The notes: generated from the letters alone by a model not told the origin. A stretch of 64,000 bases of DNA from CP2-2F sp034432555 (GCA_034432555.1 DAOUBW010000023.1:120028-184027); one strand, 5' to 3'; shown: positions 55,987 to 64,000, counted from the stretch's first letter. Numbers and translations: made by a program.

Positions 55987-56847
55987 ATGATTCCGACTTT
56001 GCCCTTCGGACGGACGAATCACCTCAGCACCCGTATCATTTTCGGCGGCTTTGCGCTTGCCTACTGCACGCAAGCCGAGTCAGACCGCACCCTAGACCTG
56101 CTCTTTGAATACGGCATCAACCACATTGATACGGCAGCCAACTATGGCGACTCTGAGCTGCGGATCGGACCGTGGATGCCGCGCTACCGTGACCGCTTTT
56201 TCCTTGCCACCAAAACGCAAGAGCGTACCTACAGTGCCGCACGTGACCAGATTCGGCGCTCGCTGGATCGCTTACAAACCGATCACCTCGATCTGATCCA
56301 ACTCCACTACCTTGTAGACGAGACGGAATGGCAGGTGGCAATGGGTGCTGGCGGCGCCTTGGAAGCTGCTATTGATGCCCGTGCTGAGGGCTTGGTGCGC
56401 TATATCGGCGTGACAGGGCATGATTTAATCGTTGCGAAGCGCCATATGCAATCCTTAGAGCGCTTCGCCTTTGATTCAATCCTGCTGCCTTATAATTATT
56501 TGCTGATGCAGAATGCTGAGTATGCAAGCGCCTTCAAGACACTGATAGCAACTTGTGCGGCAGATAACATTGCCGTGCAGACGATTAAGAGCATTGCACG
56601 CGGCTTATGGCAACATGGCACATCACGCCATGCCAGCGTGTGGTATGAGCCACTCAGTGAACAAGCGCATATTGATCTGGCGGTGCATTGGGTGTTAAGC
56701 CGACCCAACATCTTTCTGAACACGGTCGGCGATTTGAACTTGCTGCCTAAAGTGCTGGATGCAGCCAAGCGTTTTGCAGGCGCACCGAGCGAGGCAGCCA
56801 TGCAAGCCCTGATGCTGGAAGCGGGCATCACGCCCATGTTTAGTTAG
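55987..56847 (+). CDS. Aldo/keto reductase
   Basis: This 286-residue TIM-barrel oxidoreductase has the catalytic tetrad blocks: Asp and Tyr in HIDTAANYGDSE, Lys in FLATKTQER, and His in LIQLHYL. It would reduce aldehydes or ketones with NADPH. The start at 55987 is set by GGAGG at 55974-55978, 8 bases upstream; an ATG at 55972 precedes that site. Subfamilies related to YhdN or iron-sulfur aldo/keto reductases lack a clear substrate; the C-terminal part has no ferredoxin cysteines here. Confidence 0.9.
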   Translation: MIPTLPFGRTNHLSTRIIFGGFALAYCTQAESDRTLDLLFEYGINHIDTAANYGDSELRIGPWMPRYRDRFFLATKTQERTYSAARDQIRRSLDRLQTDHLDLIQLHYLVDETEWQVAMGAGGALEAAIDARAEGLVRYIGVTGHDLIVAKRHMQSLERFAFDSILLPYNYLLMQNAEYASAFKTLIATCAADNIAVQTIKSIARGLWQHGTSRHASVWYEPLSEQAHIDLAVHWVLSRPNIFLNTVGDLNLLPKVLDAAKRFAGAPSEAAMQALMLEAGITPMFS

Positions 56848-56870
56848 GACGGGTCAAAAGTATATAGACC

Positions 56871-56900
56871 GCACGGGTCGGACTTGCCCGACCTGTGCGC
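56871..56900. repeat. Dispersed palindromic repeat, copy 2
   Basis: GCACGGGTCGG (56871-56881) pairs with CCGACCTGTGC (56888-56898) with a single G-T type mismatch around a 6-base loop. It lies 24 bases after the aldo/keto reductase and may also serve as a 3' end structure. Confidence 0.55.
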
Positions 56901-56996
56901 CATCGCCATACACTTTGGCTTTGTTGAAGTCTTGCCCAAGACGTGGTATGTTCTGAGCGCCTACCAGATTTTGCGGACTCGGAGCCTTTGCCCTGC

Positions 56997-58061
56997 ATGA
57001 TTCTCGACGATCCCAACGCCCTGCGCGCCTTAGATACCTATGGCATGTTCAGCCGCATTGACCGCGCCGCGGATGACATGCACGCTGTTTGGCAAATGCA
57101 GGACGCTTTACCGCTGCCCGAAAGCTACCGTTTCATAGATAAAATTGTGATTGCAGCCGTCAGCGATGCCGCTGCGGCGGCTGAGCTGTTCGCCGCGCTC
57201 GTTGCCGACTCGCTCAACTTGCCGATCACGGTCTGTCGCGGCTACGAACTGCCTGCCCATGCCGACGGACAGGCAACGCTTGTCGTCCTGCTCGATCATA
57301 GCGGCGATACCGAGGAAACATTCAGCGCCTTTGAACTGGCAGATGCACGCGGCACGCAAATTTTGGCGATCACAAACGGCGGCGCCTTAGCAGAATACGC
57401 GCTGCAATCAGGCATTACGCTGTGGCGCTACACACTGGACGGCGTTTCGCGCCTTGCCTTTTACAGCCAGGTGGCGCTACTGCTTACACTGGTGGAAAAA
57501 CTTGGTTTGGTGCGCGATTTTGGTACGGATCGGCTGGAGGCAATTTTGATGATGCGCCAAACCACGGACAACTTTGGCATTGCCGCCGAGCCAACGCGCA
57601 ATTCTGCCAAGCGGCTGGCAGGGCAGATGATCGGGCGCGTGCCGCTGATTTATGGTGCAGGGTTCATGGCGCCTGTGGCGCGCCGTTGGCAGCTCAGCCT
57701 TCAGCAGAATGCCAAGACCTTCGCCCTGTGTGATGAATTGCCCAATCTCGATTATAATCTGCTGCAAAGCCTAACGAACCTGCCTGAGCCTGTGCGGATT
57801 GCTGCCGTGAACCTTGCCGCGCCGAACTACGATCATCCGCGTGTGGCGCTGCGCCAAGAGCTGACGCGCCGCGCCTTGATGGAAGAGGGCATTGTGCCAG
57901 ATACAGTGAGCGGCTTGGGCGCGAGCGCGCTTGCTCAGGCAATCACTGCCGCGCAGTATGGTGATTACGTCAGTTGCTATCTGGCGGCGCTGTATCAGGT
58001 TGACCCGACGCCAACGCCAAGCATCGCACGGTTGATTGATCACTTACGCAGCGTACGATAA
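56997..58061 (+). CDS. Bifunctional phosphoglucose/phosphomannose isomerase-like SIS protein
   Basis: This 354-residue protein has two SIS domains of the archaeal/Chloroflexota PGI-PMI type: MILDDPNALRALDTYGMF at the start, a first sugar-binding half with VVLLDHSGDTEET, and a second half with TRNSAKRLAGQMIGRVPLIYG and LDYNLLQSL. Relatives interconvert glucose-6-phosphate, fructose-6-phosphate and mannose-6-phosphate. The ATG at 56997 starts the family consensus; GGAG lies about 14 bases upstream. A possible extended -10 (TGGTATGTT at 56944-56952) precedes it. Confidence 0.85.
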   Translation: MILDDPNALRALDTYGMFSRIDRAADDMHAVWQMQDALPLPESYRFIDKIVIAAVSDAAAAAELFAALVADSLNLPITVCRGYELPAHADGQATLVVLLDHSGDTEETFSAFELADARGTQILAITNGGALAEYALQSGITLWRYTLDGVSRLAFYSQVALLLTLVEKLGLVRDFGTDRLEAILMMRQTTDNFGIAAEPTRNSAKRLAGQMIGRVPLIYGAGFMAPVARRWQLSLQQNAKTFALCDELPNLDYNLLQSLTNLPEPVRIAAVNLAAPNYDHPRVALRQELTRRALMEEGIVPDTVSGLGASALAQAITAAQYGDYVSCYLAALYQVDPTPTPSIARLIDHLRSVR

Positions 58062-58133
58062 ATCTTTTTAAGAAAGCCACAGCACAACTTTGTTGATCGG
58101 CATTTGTGGCATGTTCATTGGGAGATGAAACGC

Positions 58134-59231
58134 ATGACCGACACGGTGAAACCTGACCATGTCCGCCTGTTTATTCCGGGTCCGACTGAGGTGCGGCGCG
58201 AGATTCTAGAGGCGCAAAGCCGCTGGATGATCGGGCATCGCGGCTCGGATTTCGAGGCGCTTTTTGCCAGCGTGCAGGGCAAACTGCGCCAGCTGTTCTA
58301 CACGCAGTCGCGTGTTTATGTCTCTACCTCATCCGGCACCGGGCTGTGGGAAGCTGCCTCACGCAACTGCATTCGTGATGACAAGAAAGTGCTGCATCTG
58401 GTCAATGGCGCATTCAGCGAGCGCTGGTACGAGATCAGCAAGTCCAACGGCAAGCAGGCAGAGGCAATCGAGGTGGACTGGGGACTTGCCGTCAAGCCTG
58501 AGCAGTTGGCGGAACGTCTGCGCGCTGAACACTATGATGCTGTGGCAATTGTACTGAACGAGACCAGCACTGGCGTCAAGAATCCGCTTGAGGAAATGGC
58601 AGCCATCATCCGCCAATATCCCGACACGCTGATTTTAGTAGATGCCGTCAGCATTTTGGGTGGCTACAAGATCGACTTTGACGCGCTTGGCTTGGATGTG
58701 CTGCTCACCTCAACCCAAAAGGCGATGGCGCTGCCGCCCGGCTTGGCGTTCGCTGCCGTTTCCGACCGCGTGTTGGAGCGCGCCAAGCAAGTGCCATATC
58801 GCGGCTACTACTTTGACTTTGTGGAGCTGGAGAAGTTCCTCGTCAAGAACAACACGCCTTCCACACCGAACATCTCGCTGCTGTATGCCACCGATAAGCA
58901 GCTTGATTTCATGCTGGCAGAGGGCTTGGAAGCACGCTTCGCCCGCCACGAACAAATGGCGCAGGCAACGCGGGATTGGGTGGCGGAAACAGGCTTCGGC
59001 ATGTTCTCTGAGGAAGGCTACCACTCGCCCACGGTTAGCACCGTTGCCAACACACGCGGCATTGACGTGAAGGCGCTCAACAAGTTCCTCAAGGCGCGTG
59101 GCATGACGATCTCGGACGGCTACGGCAAACTGAAGGATAAGACCTTCCGCATCGCGCACATGGGCGATCTAATGCCCGACGATATGAACGAACTCTTTGC
59201 CGCCATGAACGACTTCTTGGCGCAAGCCTAG
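58134..59231 (+). CDS. Class V aminotransferase (alanine/serine-glyoxylate aminotransferase family)
   Basis: This 365-residue PLP enzyme opens with FIPGPTEVRREIL and IGHRGSDFEAL, typical of alanine-glyoxylate and serine-glyoxylate aminotransferases. The cofactor Lys is K196 in STQKAMALPPGLAF, with the Asp in LVDAVSILGG before it. It transfers an amino group from serine or alanine to glyoxylate or pyruvate; it could also supply serine-pathway or glycine metabolism. The ATG at 58134 has GGGAG nine bases upstream. A hairpin follows the stop. Confidence 0.9.
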   Translation: MTDTVKPDHVRLFIPGPTEVRREILEAQSRWMIGHRGSDFEALFASVQGKLRQLFYTQSRVYVSTSSGTGLWEAASRNCIRDDKKVLHLVNGAFSERWYEISKSNGKQAEAIEVDWGLAVKPEQLAERLRAEHYDAVAIVLNETSTGVKNPLEEMAAIIRQYPDTLILVDAVSILGGYKIDFDALGLDVLLTSTQKAMALPPGLAFAAVSDRVLERAKQVPYRGYYFDFVELEKFLVKNNTPSTPNISLLYATDKQLDFMLAEGLEARFARHEQMAQATRDWVAETGFGMFSEEGYHSPTVSTVANTRGIDVKALNKFLKARGMTISDGYGKLKDKTFRIAHMGDLMPDDMNELFAAMNDFLAQA

Positions 59232-59244
59232 CACGCAACGCAAA

Positions 59245-59266
59245 CAGGCGGGAGTTTTCCCGCCTG
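59245..59266 (+). terminator. Hairpin after the aminotransferase
   Basis: CAGGCGGGA (59245-59253) and TCCCGCCTG (59258-59266) form a perfect 9-bp stem with a 4-base loop, 14 bases after the stop; no T-run follows. Confidence 0.65.
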
Positions 59267-59286
59267 CACCATCATAGCGTAACCTT

Positions 59287-60534
59287 ATGGCATCTTTTTG
59301 GTTCATCTCCGCGCCCTTAGCAGGTCACACCGATTGGGGCGGAATGCTCAAGACGGCGCAGTACCTACATGCGCGTGGTCATGCTGTGCTGTGGGTTTCC
59401 GAGCCGCCGTTGGAGAGCCTGATCAGCGCGGTGGGCATTCCCTTCGCACCGATTGCCGCCAGTGGTTGGGCGTGGCTCTCGCCGCCGCCTGCTGATCTTC
59501 GCAGCATGAACCCAGTCGAGGCGATGTTCCTGCGCTATCGGCGCGCTCTGGACACATGGCTGAGCGAAGAGCTGATGCCGCCCGCCTTTGCGGCGATCCT
59601 TGCCCTTGCCGCCGAACGCGGCGCACCTGATCTAATTGTGACTGATCCGTTCCTGAGTGCAGTCGCCTTTGCCGCCGAAAAACTCAGCGTCCCAATGGCA
59701 GTCACGGGCTGGGTGGCCGGGCAGCCTTTAGATGAAGATCGGATGTATGCCGTCCAGAGCGACCTGAGCAAGCTGAGCCGCGAACGCATTGATCGGCTTA
59801 AGGCGCTGTTCGGTGTGCGCGGCATTAACTTCTCGGAAGGCGCGGCGCCTTCGGTGCAATCGCCGCATTTGCACATCAGCTATTTCAACCGTGCGTGGTA
59901 TCAGGCGGATCCGGAGCCGCTACCACAGACGCACTTTGTGGGCGGCTCAGTTGACGCGCCGATAGCGCCTGTGCCGCATTGGTTGGCAGACCTTCCCGAA
60001 AATGCGCCGTTAGCGCTCATCACATTGGGCAGCGTGTTCACCGGCGATCTCGGCTTCTACAGTTGGGCAGCGCAAGCAGCGGCACGGCTGGGCATGATTC
60101 CTATTGTGGTGCTGGGCAAAAATCCGCTGGCGCCTGAGAAGAAGGCGGAATTGATAGCAGCGCTGCCACGCGGCACGCGGTTGCTCTCATGGGTGGATTA
60201 TGATCACGTCTTTCCGCGCTTAAGGGTGATTGTGCATCACGGCGGCATGGGGACGACTCACCGCGCCGCCGTACAGGGCATTCCACAGGTCGTTGTGCCA
60301 CACGCCGCTGATCAGCGTGGGCAGGCGCGCCGCGTGGCACAGGCGAAGGTCGGCTTGAATCTGACCGCGCACGACGTGCGAAATGGACAGCTGCTGCCCG
60401 CTATCCGCGCTGTGACCACTGATCAGGCAGTCTTGCACAACGCACAGCGTTTGGCGGCAGATTTGGCGGCATTAGGCGGCAAAGTCCGCGCTGCTGAATT
60501 ATTAAGCGGGCTTGCCCAAAATGCATCCGTCTAG
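59287..60534 (+). CDS. Glycosyltransferase family 1 (UGT/MGT-like)
   Basis: This 415-residue GT-B protein has the N-terminal acceptor half (LAGHTDWGGMLKTAQYLHARGH) and the C-terminal nucleotide-sugar motif VIVHHGGMGTTHRAAVQGIPQVVVPHAADQ, the UGT-type signature with its HGG-x-GT loop. Family members glucosylate small lipids, sterols, carotenoids or antibiotics. No carotenoid genes are visible nearby. No Shine-Dalgarno precedes the ATG. It lies upstream of the str operon but the str promoter starts within the gap, so it is likely a separate unit. Confidence 0.88.
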   Translation: MASFWFISAPLAGHTDWGGMLKTAQYLHARGHAVLWVSEPPLESLISAVGIPFAPIAASGWAWLSPPPADLRSMNPVEAMFLRYRRALDTWLSEELMPPAFAAILALAAERGAPDLIVTDPFLSAVAFAAEKLSVPMAVTGWVAGQPLDEDRMYAVQSDLSKLSRERIDRLKALFGVRGINFSEGAAPSVQSPHLHISYFNRAWYQADPEPLPQTHFVGGSVDAPIAPVPHWLADLPENAPLALITLGSVFTGDLGFYSWAAQAAARLGMIPIVVLGKNPLAPEKKAELIAALPRGTRLLSWVDYDHVFPRLRVIVHHGGMGTTHRAAVQGIPQVVVPHAADQRGQARRVAQAKVGLNLTAHDVRNGQLLPAIRAVTTDQAVLHNAQRLAADLAALGGKVRAAELLSGLAQNASV

Positions 60535-60564
60535 GCTGTTGCCGAAAACCTGCTGAATCGCACC

Positions 60565-60593
60565 TTGACGTGCGCCTCGCCTCGCACTATAAT
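60565..60593 (+). promoter_or_regulatory. Strong promoter of the str operon
   Basis: TTGACG (60565-60570) and TATAAT (60588-60593) are spaced by 17 bases: five of six and six of six matches to the consensus. The start of transcription should be near 60600, giving a leader of about 205 bases before rpsL. Confidence 0.88.
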
Positions 60594-60599
60594 CACCTA

Positions 60600-60804
60600 T
60601 TGCTGTTACTGGGCGGAACCCAACCTTGCGTGACAAGGCAATGGCTTCCGAATTGAGTTTGGTCACCGTCGGTGGAGCCATCCCGCCTGCTTTGCAGCCT
60701 TGCGTGATGGCTCACCGTTTTGGTTGGAGAAGACGGGCGTAGCGCCATAAGCAGCCATACGCCCGTTTGCGCGCCCGAAAGAGAAATGAGCTACGGAGTG
60801 CTTC
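60600..60804 (+). ncRNA. Structured 5' leader of the str operon
   Basis: The leader holds three inverted repeats. They are CCTTG/CAAGG (60624-60628/60634-60638), GAGCCATC/GATGGCTC (60675-60682/60706-60713), and ACGGGCGTA/TACGCCCGT (60733-60741/60758-60766). CCTTGCGTGA occurs twice (60624-60633, 60698-60707), so alternative pairings are possible. A 33-codon frame (60641-60742, ATG to TAG) with AAGG close upstream ends inside the last stem and has two rare AGA codons near its end. The element may be an autoregulatory leader; whether the small frame is translated is unknown. Confidence 0.5.
60733..60768 (+). terminator. Attenuator-like hairpin upstream of rpsL
   Basis: A perfect 9-bp stem (60733-60741 with 60758-60766), 16-base loop and TTT after it lie 36 bases before the rpsL ATG. 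It could act as an attenuator. The T-run is short. Confidence 0.45.
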
Positions 60805-61254
60805 ATGCCGACAATTAATCAGCTTGTGCGGAAGGGACGCCGCCCGAAAAAGGGCAAGAGCAAGTCCCCCGCCCTACAATACACTTTTAATTCCCATAGC
60901 CAGACGCGCACGCGCCAGCCGAAGGGGGCGTCCCAGAAGCGCGGCGTTTGCACCGTCGTGCGTACCATGACGCCCAAGAAACCTAATTCGGCGTTGCGGA
61001 AGATCGCCCGTGTGCGCCTCACCAACCAGATTGAGGTGACCGCCTATATCCCCGGCGAAGGGCATGGCTTGCAAGAACACAGCGTCGTGATGATTCGCGG
61101 CGGGCGTGTGAAAGACCTGCCCGGCGTGCGCTATCACATTGTGCGTGGCAAGCTGGACTGCGACGGCGTGAAGAACCGCCAGCAGGGGCGCAGCAAGTAC
61201 GGCGCGAAACGTCCCAAGAAGGGCGCAGCGGCTGCACCGGCGAAGAAGAAGTAA
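60805..61254 (+). CDS. rpsL: 30S ribosomal protein S12
   Basis: This 149-residue protein has the S12 core TPKKPNSALRKIARVRLTN and GEGHGLQEHSVVMIRGGRVKDLPGVRYH. The Lys of the streptomycin site is intact (TMTPKKPNS). It is longer than the 124-residue E. coli protein because of an insertion of about 15 residues (TFNSHSQTRTRQPKG) after SPALQ, plus a Lys/Ala-rich tail. S12 sits at the decoding centre. CGGAGTG lies before the ATG. It is first in the str operon. Confidence 0.98.
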   Translation: MPTINQLVRKGRRPKKGKSKSPALQYTFNSHSQTRTRQPKGASQKRGVCTVVRTMTPKKPNSALRKIARVRLTNQIEVTAYIPGEGHGLQEHSVVMIRGGRVKDLPGVRYHIVRGKLDCDGVKNRQQGRSKYGAKRPKKGAAAAPAKKK

Positions 61255-61266
61255 GAGGATTGCCCA

Positions 61267-61737
61267 ATGCCAAGAAGATTCAGACCACTGCCCCGCCCAA
61301 CGCTGCCTGATATTCGCTACAACAGCGTCCTGATCGGCATGATCATCAACCGTATGATGTACAGCGGCAAGAAAAGCACCGCCCGTAAGATTTTCTACAC
61401 GGCGATGGACATTGTTGGCGACCGTGCCAAGCGTGACCCGATGGAAGTGTTGGAGAGCGCCCTGCGGAACGCCACACCAACGGTTGAGGTGAAGCCCAAG
61501 CGCGTTGGCGGGTCCACCTACCAAGTGCCTATGGACGTAGACAAAGAGCGCGGTGAAGCGCTTGCCATGCGCTGGATTTTGAACGCTGCGCGTTCTCGCA
61601 GCGGGCGCAGTATGGCGGAAAAATTGGCAGCCGAAATTATGGACGCCTTTAACAACACTGGGGCTGCCGTGAAGAAAAAGGAAGAGACGCACCGCATGGC
61701 AGAGGCAAACCGCGCTTTTGCCCACTACCGCTGGTAA
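61267..61737 (+). CDS. rpsG: 30S ribosomal protein S7
   Basis: This 156-residue protein begins MPRRFRPLPRPTLPDIRYNS and has the S7 blocks MMYSGKKSTARKIFY, VEVKPKRVGGSTYQVP, RWILNAARSRSGRSMAEKLAAE and the ending NRAFAHYRW. It nucleates assembly of the 30S head and in enterobacteria represses the str mRNA. AAGAGGA precedes the ATG, 12 bases after rpsL. Confidence 0.98.
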   Translation: MPRRFRPLPRPTLPDIRYNSVLIGMIINRMMYSGKKSTARKIFYTAMDIVGDRAKRDPMEVLESALRNATPTVEVKPKRVGGSTYQVPMDVDKERGEALAMRWILNAARSRSGRSMAEKLAAEIMDAFNNTGAAVKKKEETHRMAEANRAFAHYRW

Positions 61738-61788
61738 GCGGGCTGTGCATCGCAGGTAGGGACTAACAGGAGAAAGCCTTCTAAAGCT

Positions 61789-63891
61789 ATGGCGAAAAAC
61801 GAGAAACACGGCGTTTATGACCTGAATAAGGTTCGCAATATCGGCATTATTGCCCATATTGACGCCGGTAAAACGACCACCACCGAACGTATCCTTTACT
61901 ACACTGGCATGGTGCATCGCATTGGCGAGGTGCATGACGGTGCTGCCACGACTGACTACATGGATCAGGAGCGTGAACGCGGCATCACCATCACGGCAGC
62001 AGCGGTCACCTCTAGCTGGCTTGGGCATCAGATTAACGTGATTGATACGCCCGGTCACATTGACTTTACCGCTGAAGTGCAGCGTTCACTGCGCGTGCTG
62101 GATGGCGGCGTCGTCGTTTTCGATGGCGTGGCAGGCGTCGAGCCGCAGTCGGAGACGGTCTGGCGGCAGGCAGATAAGTATGGTGTGCCGCGCATCTGCT
62201 TTGTGAACAAAATGGATCGCACCGGCGCCAACTTCCAGCGCTGTGTGGATATGATTGTTGATCGGCTCGGTGGCAAGCCTGTTATCCTCTACTTCCCTTA
62301 CGGTGAAGGAGATCGTTTTGCTGGCTTGGTAGACGTGTTGAACCAGAAGCTGATCGTCTATGGCAACGATGTTGGCACGGATATTCAAACGCACGACCTG
62401 CCCGAAGACATCCGTGAGCAGGCAGAGACAGTGCGCGCCGAGACGCTTGAGGCAATCGTTGAGACCGATGAGGCACTCATGGAGCGCTATCTGCTCGAAG
62501 AGCCAATCAGCACCGAAGAGCTGATCCCTGTTCTGCGCCGCGCCACCATTGGAGGCAAGTGCCACCCAATCCTGTGCGGTTCGGCGCTCAAGAACAAGGG
62601 CGTTCAACTGCTGTTGGATGCTGTGGTCACCTATCTGCCTTCGCCGCTGGATATTCCTGCTGTGCGCGGCACCAACCCAAATACCGGCGAGGAAGTCGAG
62701 CGCCACGCCAGCGATGAGGAGCCACTCGCCGCATTGGTCTTTAAGATCATCACCGATCCCTACGTGGGGCGCTTGGCATTCTTCCGCGTCTATTCAGGCG
62801 TAATCAGGTCTGGCACGGGCGTGCTGAACAGCACGAAGGGTAAGCGCGAGCGCATCGGGCGTATGGTGCGTATGTTTGCCGATAAGCGTGAGGATGTTGA
62901 GGAAGTGCGCGCTGGCGATATTGCCGCCATTCTCGGCTTGAAGGATACCTTCACTGGCGAGACGCTCACCGATCCTGATAATCCTATCCTGTTGGAGAAA
63001 ATCAGCTTCCCAGAGCCTGTCATCAATGTTGCCATTGAGCCAAAGACGAAGGCCGATCAAGACAAAATGGGTGAGGCGCTCCGCAAATTGGCGGAAGAAG
63101 ACCCAACCTTCCATGTGCGCTCTGATGAGACACTCGGTCAGACGCTCATCTATGGCATGGGCGAACTGCACCTTGAGGTGCTGGTCGAGCGTATGCGCCG
63201 CGAACACGGTGTAGATGCTGTTGTTGGGCGTCCGCGGGTTGCCTACCGCGAGACGATCACCCGCGCCACGCGCATTGATGAGACCTTCAAGCGCCAATCG
63301 GGCGGTAAAGGTCAATATGCGCGTGTGGTTATTGAAGTTGAGCCGCTGCCCGAAGACAGCACCGAGACATACCAATTTGTTGACGAAATCCGTGCTGGTG
63401 CCATCCCGCGTGAGTTCATCAAGCCGACCGAAGAAGGCATCCGTGAAGCAATGCACGGCGGCGTGATTGCCGGCTACCCGGTGGTCGGTGTGAAGGTACG
63501 CCTTGTCGATGGCGCCTTCCACGATGTGGACTCGTCTGAAATGGCGTTCCATATTGCCGGCTCGATGGCGCTCAAAGAAGCTGTGCAGCGCGGCGGACCC
63601 GTCATCCTAGAGCCGATGATGCGCGTTGAGGTCGTTGTGCCAGATGACTACACCGGCTCAGTGGTCGGCAATTTGTCATCGCGCCGCGCCTTGATCGAAG
63701 GCATGGAGCCACGCGCTGGCGGTTCGTCTTCCATCAAGGCGATTGTGCCGCTCGGTGAGATGTTCGGCTACGCTACCGACCTGCGTAATATGTCGCAAGG
63801 GCGCGGCTCGTTCACGATGGAATTCTATAAGTACAATCCCGCGCCAACCAGCATCGCTGAAGAAGTGATCAAAGGGCGCGTCGCTAAGTAA
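61789..63891 (+). CDS. fusA: Elongation factor G
   Basis: This 700-residue GTPase has G1 AHIDAGKTTTTERIL, the switch I region with YMDQERERGITITAAA, G3 IDTPGHIDF, G4 FVNKMDRTGA and G5 CGSALKNKG, then domains II-V ending with the EF-G C-terminal fold (GRGSFTMEFYKYNP). It drives ribosomal translocation. AGGAG is 15 bases upstream of the ATG. It lies between rpsG and tuf as in most bacteria. Confidence 0.99.
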   Translation: MAKNEKHGVYDLNKVRNIGIIAHIDAGKTTTTERILYYTGMVHRIGEVHDGAATTDYMDQERERGITITAAAVTSSWLGHQINVIDTPGHIDFTAEVQRSLRVLDGGVVVFDGVAGVEPQSETVWRQADKYGVPRICFVNKMDRTGANFQRCVDMIVDRLGGKPVILYFPYGEGDRFAGLVDVLNQKLIVYGNDVGTDIQTHDLPEDIREQAETVRAETLEAIVETDEALMERYLLEEPISTEELIPVLRRATIGGKCHPILCGSALKNKGVQLLLDAVVTYLPSPLDIPAVRGTNPNTGEEVERHASDEEPLAALVFKIITDPYVGRLAFFRVYSGVIRSGTGVLNSTKGKRERIGRMVRMFADKREDVEEVRAGDIAAILGLKDTFTGETLTDPDNPILLEKISFPEPVINVAIEPKTKADQDKMGEALRKLAEEDPTFHVRSDETLGQTLIYGMGELHLEVLVERMRREHGVDAVVGRPRVAYRETITRATRIDETFKRQSGGKGQYARVVIEVEPLPEDSTETYQFVDEIRAGAIPREFIKPTEEGIREAMHGGVIAGYPVVGVKVRLVDGAFHDVDSSEMAFHIAGSMALKEAVQRGGPVILEPMMRVEVVVPDDYTGSVVGNLSSRRALIEGMEPRAGGSSSIKAIVPLGEMFGYATDLRNMSQGRGSFTMEFYKYNPAPTSIAEEVIKGRVAK

Positions 63892-63927
63892 ATTTCGACA
63901 ACTGACTACGGAGAAAAGAAAGCAACC

Positions 63928-64000
63928 ATGGGCAAGAGCAAATTCGAGCGGACGAAGCCGCACTGCAACATCGGCACGATAGGTCACGTTGATCACGGCA
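63928..64000 (+). CDS. tuf: Elongation factor Tu (5' end only)
   Basis: The gene starts at ATG 63928 and runs out of the window after 24 codons. The visible residues include KPHCNIGTIGHVDHG, the start of EF-Tu with the first part of G1. GGAG lies at 63910-63913. The order fusA-tuf confirms the str operon. Confidence 0.97.
   Translation, partial: MGKSKFERTKPHCNIGTIGHVDHG

Noticed and set aside
60874..62058. A 394-codon open frame on the minus strand opposite rpsL, rpsG and fusA
   Set aside because: It runs antisense to three certain genes with conserved proteins, has a composition typical of a GC-rich shadow frame and no ribosome site.
1..64000. tRNA, rRNA, insertion sequences, prophage
   Set aside because: No T-loop/acceptor arrangement, rRNA core sequence, transposase or phage structural gene was recognised on either strand.

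Overview
The window looks like chromosomal DNA of a Chloroflexota bacterium, probably from the Anaerolineae side of the phylum. This is inference from gene content, not from a search. The clues are GC-rich coding sequence, Thr/Pro-rich extracellular stalks, a small ribosomal protein S12 with a long insertion, a bacterial Elp3-type radical SAM protein, a short-type MalQ next to GH57 enzymes, and genes for heme A synthesis, which imply an aa3-type oxidase and aerobic respiration. No tRNA, rRNA, insertion sequence or CRISPR array was seen.

Layout. 1-6.7 kb: the end of a probable flavin/F420-type oxidoreductase, then a 2120-residue secreted alpha-2-macroglobulin with a CTEQ thioester. 6.8-13.7 kb (minus strand): a cytoplasmic multi-GAF histidine kinase preceded by a small CxxC protein, an aminohydrolase, and a membrane AAA-type ATPase with an alternating-Thr stalk. 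13.7-15.0 kb: an AT-richer CARF-HEPN (Csx1/TM1812-like) protein far from any CRISPR locus. 15.1-19.4 kb: a secreted beta-propeller protein in one operon with an OmpR-type regulator and a membrane histidine kinase. 19.4-28.5 kb: an amino-acid ABC ATPase and an unusual permease, two small genes, an orphan family 5 binding protein, and an RND transporter with an extra repeat-bearing periplasmic region. 28.8-38.6 kb: DinB, malQ-mscL, Elp3-like, a broken membrane gene, tatD and ycaQ (divergent), cytochrome c, ctaB, ctaA and a UspA protein. 38.8-51.3 kb: an ABC exporter, an acyl-ACP desaturase-like diiron protein, an HNH/zinc-ribbon protein, an amidohydrolase, GH57, an Hsp70-like protein, an SGNH esterase, a DUF4203-like protein and queG. 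51.3-60.5 kb: glycosyltransferases, uvrA, an aldo/keto reductase, a phosphosugar isomerase and an aminotransferase. 60.5-64 kb: the str operon (rpsL, rpsG, fusA, start of tuf) behind a strong promoter and a folded leader.

How genes fit together. MalQ, GH57 and the phosphosugar isomerase serve glucan and sugar-phosphate metabolism. ctaA, ctaB and the membrane cytochrome c serve the terminal oxidase. Elp3-like and QueG modify tRNA wobble bases. UvrA, YcaQ and TatD are DNA repair or processing proteins, and the uvrA promoter and the tatD/ycaQ gap share a LexA-box-like 12-mer. The least expected items are the isolated CARF-HEPN protein, the enlarged RND pump, the HNH/zinc-ribbon protein and the structured leader of the str operon.
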